Positions 60,740 to 64,000 of a stretch of 64,000 nucleotides of DNA are shown one piece after another. Location: NCBI GenBank assembly GCA_002749535.1, contig MZZL01000403.1, positions 520,209 through 584,208 on the forward strand, given 5' to 3'. How positions within the stretch are numbered: position 1 is the first letter of the stretch; the number at the start of each line of letters is the position of its first letter. Below the pieces are notes generated by a model. That model worked only from the letters and a program-made list of their open reading frames with translations, made no database searches and was not told the DNA's origin. The translations under genes and the position numbers were made by a program. Origin of the DNA: Apophysomyces variabilis (taxonomy: Eukaryota > Mucoromycota > Mucoromycetes > Mucorales > Mucoraceae).

Positions 60740-60880
60740 TCGCATTCCGTCGACCATCTGTTTGGTACAATGCTAGATGCATTAGTCGCCCGACCGGAAA
60801 GATCAACCATTAACAGGGATGTCTTAGCAGCCTTAAATATTGCACTTGCTGGCGCTGCTAATACATGCGAAGCAGCCTGA
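60740..60880 (+). pseudogene. Fragment resembling the C-terminus of a TnpB/Fanzor-type nuclease
   Basis: The open frame after the stop at 60737-60739 ends with STINRDVLAALNIALAG before TGA at 60878. The word N-R-D-x-x-A-A-x-N-I is the conserved last RuvC motif, with its catalytic Asp, of IS605 OrfB/TnpB and eukaryotic Fanzor proteins, normally just after a Cys4 zinc ribbon and close to the C-terminus. Here the zinc ribbon and the rest of the protein are not visible upstream in any frame, so this is at most a relic. The short length leaves a real possibility of chance resemblance. Confidence 0.4.
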
Positions 60881-61747
60881 AACTGAGCTTTTTCCAATCA
60901 TAAGTTGCATTCATTCTTCACAAATTGATAAAGTGTTTTTTTTTCAATATCCCATTCCCTGATATATCTGAAGCAGGCGATCCATCCGATCCTCATCAAC
61001 ACATTCTAAAATAGCTATTTTATGCCTACATTCAAAACACGCGGATGACCAATATTTATCTTTTTAAAGATGTTGTCTGGATCCTTTTCATACTGTAACA
61101 CCCATCTTTGAGCCGATCAAGCACGTATCTCCAACTGCTTTGTATTGGCTGATACACTTACAATCTTCTCAAGCATTAATCTGAGAAATTCAACCTTAGC
61201 TTGGTTCAGTGTATGTGGTGTATGTACGCTTAGGGTCGTTTCTTTTCATGGGAACATCGGTATTGGTTGGCTCATCGACATGCGTATCAAAAACTTTTTG
61301 GTTCTGCTTGCTTGTCAGTGCGTAAATAGCCAATATGAGAACTAAGAATCTGAGAGAACTCTTCCCCATCAGCGACGTAGCCCATAGGCTTAGGACAACG
61401 AAGCTACTGGCGTTGTCCATGTAGATAATAAATTTGCTGGCTCATTTTCGAATAAAAACCATACAGCTCGAAATGTTGACGTGTTTATATAGGGATAGAT
61501 TTTCAAGCTTTCTTGAACGGTAGCCTTTTCTGAGAATGCGACATCTGATATGTCATCACGCGCAAAGATTTCTAGACACATAACATGTCTATTTTGTTCA
61601 ACCTATGACTTCAAACTGGTGGGGCGCAACTTTGGCTTTTTGGGAAATAGTGTATATTCCAAGTTGTCTTTGGTTGGTCTTCGTCTCTTTCTGAGTTTAT
61701 GAATTGTTGGGCAAAAAGAAGATAGGGGATTAGAAGTACAGGATGGT
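60881..61747. other. Intergenic region, no supported gene
   Basis: About 870 bp downstream of RPL17 copy B. Short open readings on both strands (61145-61345, 61196-61420, 61390-61581) have no domain. Nothing else seen. Confidence 0.6.
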
Positions 61748-62523
61748 TTAGGCTCGAGCAAGACGTGCGTTACGGGCCAATTGGCGAGCATTAAGACGGA
61801 CAACCTTTTTGTCAATGGCCTTGGGAACAACTTCGTCTTTCTCGGTCAGAATCACTTCAATGTGAGAGGGTGAGGTCATGAAGGGGTTACTACGAACAGG
61901 AAGTCGATGAGTCATCTGCATATTGAAAGTTGCTCATCCCACTTACATTCTACCGTGAGCACGGTAAGTTCTACGGCGATGCTTAGGTGCCTGGTTCACA
62001 ACGACGCTAGAAATGTGAAGTTCTTCCACATTCAGACCCTTGGCTTCGGCGTTGCTCTCGGCGTTCTTCAGCAAGTCGGTAACGAACTTGACGGACTTGA
62101 CGGGCCAGCGGGCCTGAGTAGTACCGAATTCCTTGGCCTGAGCGGTACGGCCAACACCACCGTTGAAACGCCGGAAAGGAATGGCTTGCTTATGCTCGGT
62201 GACGTTGTTCAAATAAGCATAAGCCTTGCTCAACTTCATGCCCTTGATAGCAGCGGCAACTTCACGGGTGTTCTTAAACTGATCCACAAGGAAATGAACG
62301 CATCGGTAAGTGCATCCGAGGGATCCGGTCTTTCCGACTTACATGAACGCGGAGGTAGGCACCCTTAGACTTGGCGGCTAATTAAAGACCTCAGGTTTAA
62401 GCATTTTATGGTAACTTTTTTTATTTCAAATCTAGTTTTCTCTTTCTCTCTCTCTTCTTTTGTTTTGTAATGCGTTTGCTTACCCTTAGCGGGATTGGCA
62501 GGTGTAGTAGCGTATTTGACCAT
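61748..62523 (-). CDS. RPL17: 60S ribosomal protein L17 (uL22), copy B
   Basis: Four exons (62484-62523, 62343-62377, 61947-62278, 61748-61889) give 182 residues, differing from copy A at two positions by eye. Exon sizes match copy A exactly (40, 35, 234+98 fused to 332, 142), so intron 3 of copy A is cleanly absent here. In the 234-nt core exon I count six nucleotide differences, all synonymous, while the shared introns are not alignable between copies. Strong codon bias, as expected for a ribosomal protein. The gene is in opposite orientation to copy A, about 60 kb away. Confidence 0.96.
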
Positions 62524-63810
62524 GCTTGCTCAAGTCTAACCATCATGTTCCAAAAAGAAAAAAAGGTGGCGTATCGTGAGTGCTTCGCTTCTTTGTCTTT
62601 TTCGTCCGTTCAATCCATCAATAAGTCTGTTCATCCATCTATCTATTTTTCGCTCTCTATATCGCTTCTAACCTTGGATGATACGCACTTACGAAGAGAG
62701 AAGGAACTTCTTATTCTTGGTCCTGATGTGGATGCTTCACTATGCCCGTATTCATTTCAAATCCCGACCGGACCTGGAATTTACTGGTTCTTGCAAGGTA
62801 ATTTGCGTCAGCCAAAAAGTACTTTTGCGCCAGCGGATATGATACCTTAACGTTCATTCCTATGCTAAGTCTAATTGCCTCCACTCCAACTCCAGATGTG
62901 GTACAATCCCCCAAAACTGCGCTTTATTCGTAGAAAAAATAATATAAAATGAAAAACTCCTTCATCCATCTCAACTCATATCTTGAAAGACGCACTACAA
63001 TCGATTTTTTTTTGGGGGGAGGGAAGATGTCAGAAGAAACGATGGAAGAAGCAGGGTTGGGTGTGAGCCATATCTTTCGTCTTCTCTTCGGCAACCTTCG
63101 CCTTTGCGCCAACTAGAAAGAAGAATGCCCAATGTAAGTAGTCCAAATCTTGCCAAGTTCTAAGATAAACATGAGAATAAACTGGTATGCTCTTATTGGG
63201 TTATGGTGCATTCAAGTAAGCGGCACTATAAGAAAAGAAAGATGGTTGGGTGATAAAGCAAAACTAGTCATGTCTACTAACTAGTGTACGAAATCTATAT
63301 GTTTGGTTGGAGGATTTCTCTACTTCCTTTGAACTTCCGAACCTACTTTTTCCTGACTCATATGCTTTAAAATATATTTCCAACATTTTGTTTTAATAGT
63401 GGTAGGTCTTGCTGATCATTCCAGACTCTTCAGTGAATGTATTGGCTGTAATTATCATTCAGATTTGGTTAACACATTAACATTCTATTCTATCTATGTG
63501 CTACTGAGGCACCGGTGGACACAGAATAGCAGAGTGAAAAAAACACTTATCATCACCAATCGTTCAGATTTTACAAAATATGTTAGTAACCATCCCAACC
63601 GGCGCATTATCCGCGCCCTATCATATATATCCTAGTAGAGCAATTATTTATCACATAGAAGAATTAATCAGAGTTTCGCTTATTCCTTGGCGTTTCTTAC
63701 TTTTTTATACACAGAAGGCTCTTTTTCTCTTTCCTTCCCATCGCCCGTTTCTTTTACAGTCTACCTCCTCTTTATGCTCCCAAAAATTTTAGTAGCAAAA
63801 CTGCGGTAAT
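62524..63810. other. Divergent intergenic region
   Basis: About 1.3 kb between RPL17 copy B and a possible right-edge gene. CT-rich tracts flank both sides, a TATATAT-containing stretch lies near 63625, and a homopolymer pair (T8 then G6) lies at 63005-63018. No gene supported. Confidence 0.5.
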
Positions 63811-64000
63811 ATGCCACAGCCTGTCGAAACATGTGGAATGGCGCCACGGTTCCCTACATTACCCAACGACTCATACTGTTGCTATTACGATTCGCTCTGG
63901 CTCCCGAAAGGGAAAGACAAAACTACAACTTGCGAAAGCGGAAGCAGGAAAGAAAAGACAAACATGAAAAGTATGTATACTCTTTCCTTACGTGTCATGT
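63811..64000 (+). CDS. Possible first exon of an unidentified gene (runs off the right edge)
   Basis: ATG at 63811 follows a CT-rich leader and opens a frame that stays open to the window end. The start encodes MPQPVETCGMAPRFPTLPND followed by SYCCYYDSLWLPKGK and a basic Ser/Lys stretch. A strong donor GTATGT at 63971 would end the exon at 63970. No domain can be recognised from about 53 residues. The call rests on open frame, leader and donor only. Confidence 0.35.
   Translation, partial: MPQPVETCGMAPRFPTLPNDSYCCYYDSLWLPKGKDKTTTCESGSRKEKTNMKSMYTLSLRVM

Overview
The window is eukaryotic nuclear DNA from a filamentous fungus, most likely an early-diverging one (Mucoromycota/Mucorales-like). 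This rests on intron-dense genes with short GT-AG introns (mostly about 45-70 nt), AT-rich spacers, CT-rich leaders, and fungal genes such as RTG2, HIS2, DAHP synthase, a Vrg4-type GDP-mannose carrier, a Pff1-type vacuolar M28 protease and a Yrb30-like protein. The assignment is inferred from gene content; no rRNA or mitochondrial marker is present. All exon models were built by hand from splice signals, reading-frame phase and family conservation. There is one assembly gap (10923-11311).

Layout. 1-1460: left-edge RBM48-like gene (-), divergent from RPL17 copy A (+). 1461-4173: no gene seen. 4174-10812: a low-complexity protein with four basic modules (+), MCM5 (-) and VRG4/GDP-mannose transporter (-). 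12532-23533: PFF1-like vacuolar protease (+), phosphoacetylglucosamine mutase (-), RTG2-like (+), Yrb30-like (-). 25166-29697: divergent Lon protease (+), NDUFS4-type complex I subunit (-). 29700-36140: transposon graveyard with a broken Tc1/IS630-type DDE transposase, a broken MULE-like transposase and one small intact spliced gene. 36141-44242: carnitine acetyltransferase (+), GNAT protein (+), histidinol-phosphatase (-), DAHP synthase (+). 44243-53245: gene-poor repeat block with degenerate head-to-tail units, a solo LTR with target-site duplication and a tRNA-Pro(AGG) gene. 53246-59329: F-box/LRR protein with a long disordered tail (+) and a PPPDE-thioredoxin-PUL protein (-). 59726-60880: an unassigned spliced reading and a TnpB/Fanzor-like C-terminal fragment. 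61748-64000: RPL17 copy B (-) and the first exon of a possible right-edge gene (+).

Genes that make sense together. Histidinol-phosphatase and DAHP synthase diverge from a 612-bp spacer holding three exact Gcn4/Cpc1-type TGACTCA sites, so both may be under general amino-acid control. The two RPL17 genes encode almost the same protein but differ in intron content. Phosphoacetylglucosamine mutase (chitin and UDP-GlcNAc supply) and the GDP-mannose carrier both feed cell-wall and glycoprotein synthesis. Carnitine acetyltransferase, RTG2 and NDUFS4 concern mitochondrial metabolism.

The most interesting signals are the repeat array with GTGYAC hexamer clusters abutting the tRNA gene, a Lon protease whose catalytic motifs have drifted while the Ser/Lys dyad remains, the RPL17 paralog pair, the TGACTCA promoter, a U12-like 5' splice site, and the four-module basic protein.
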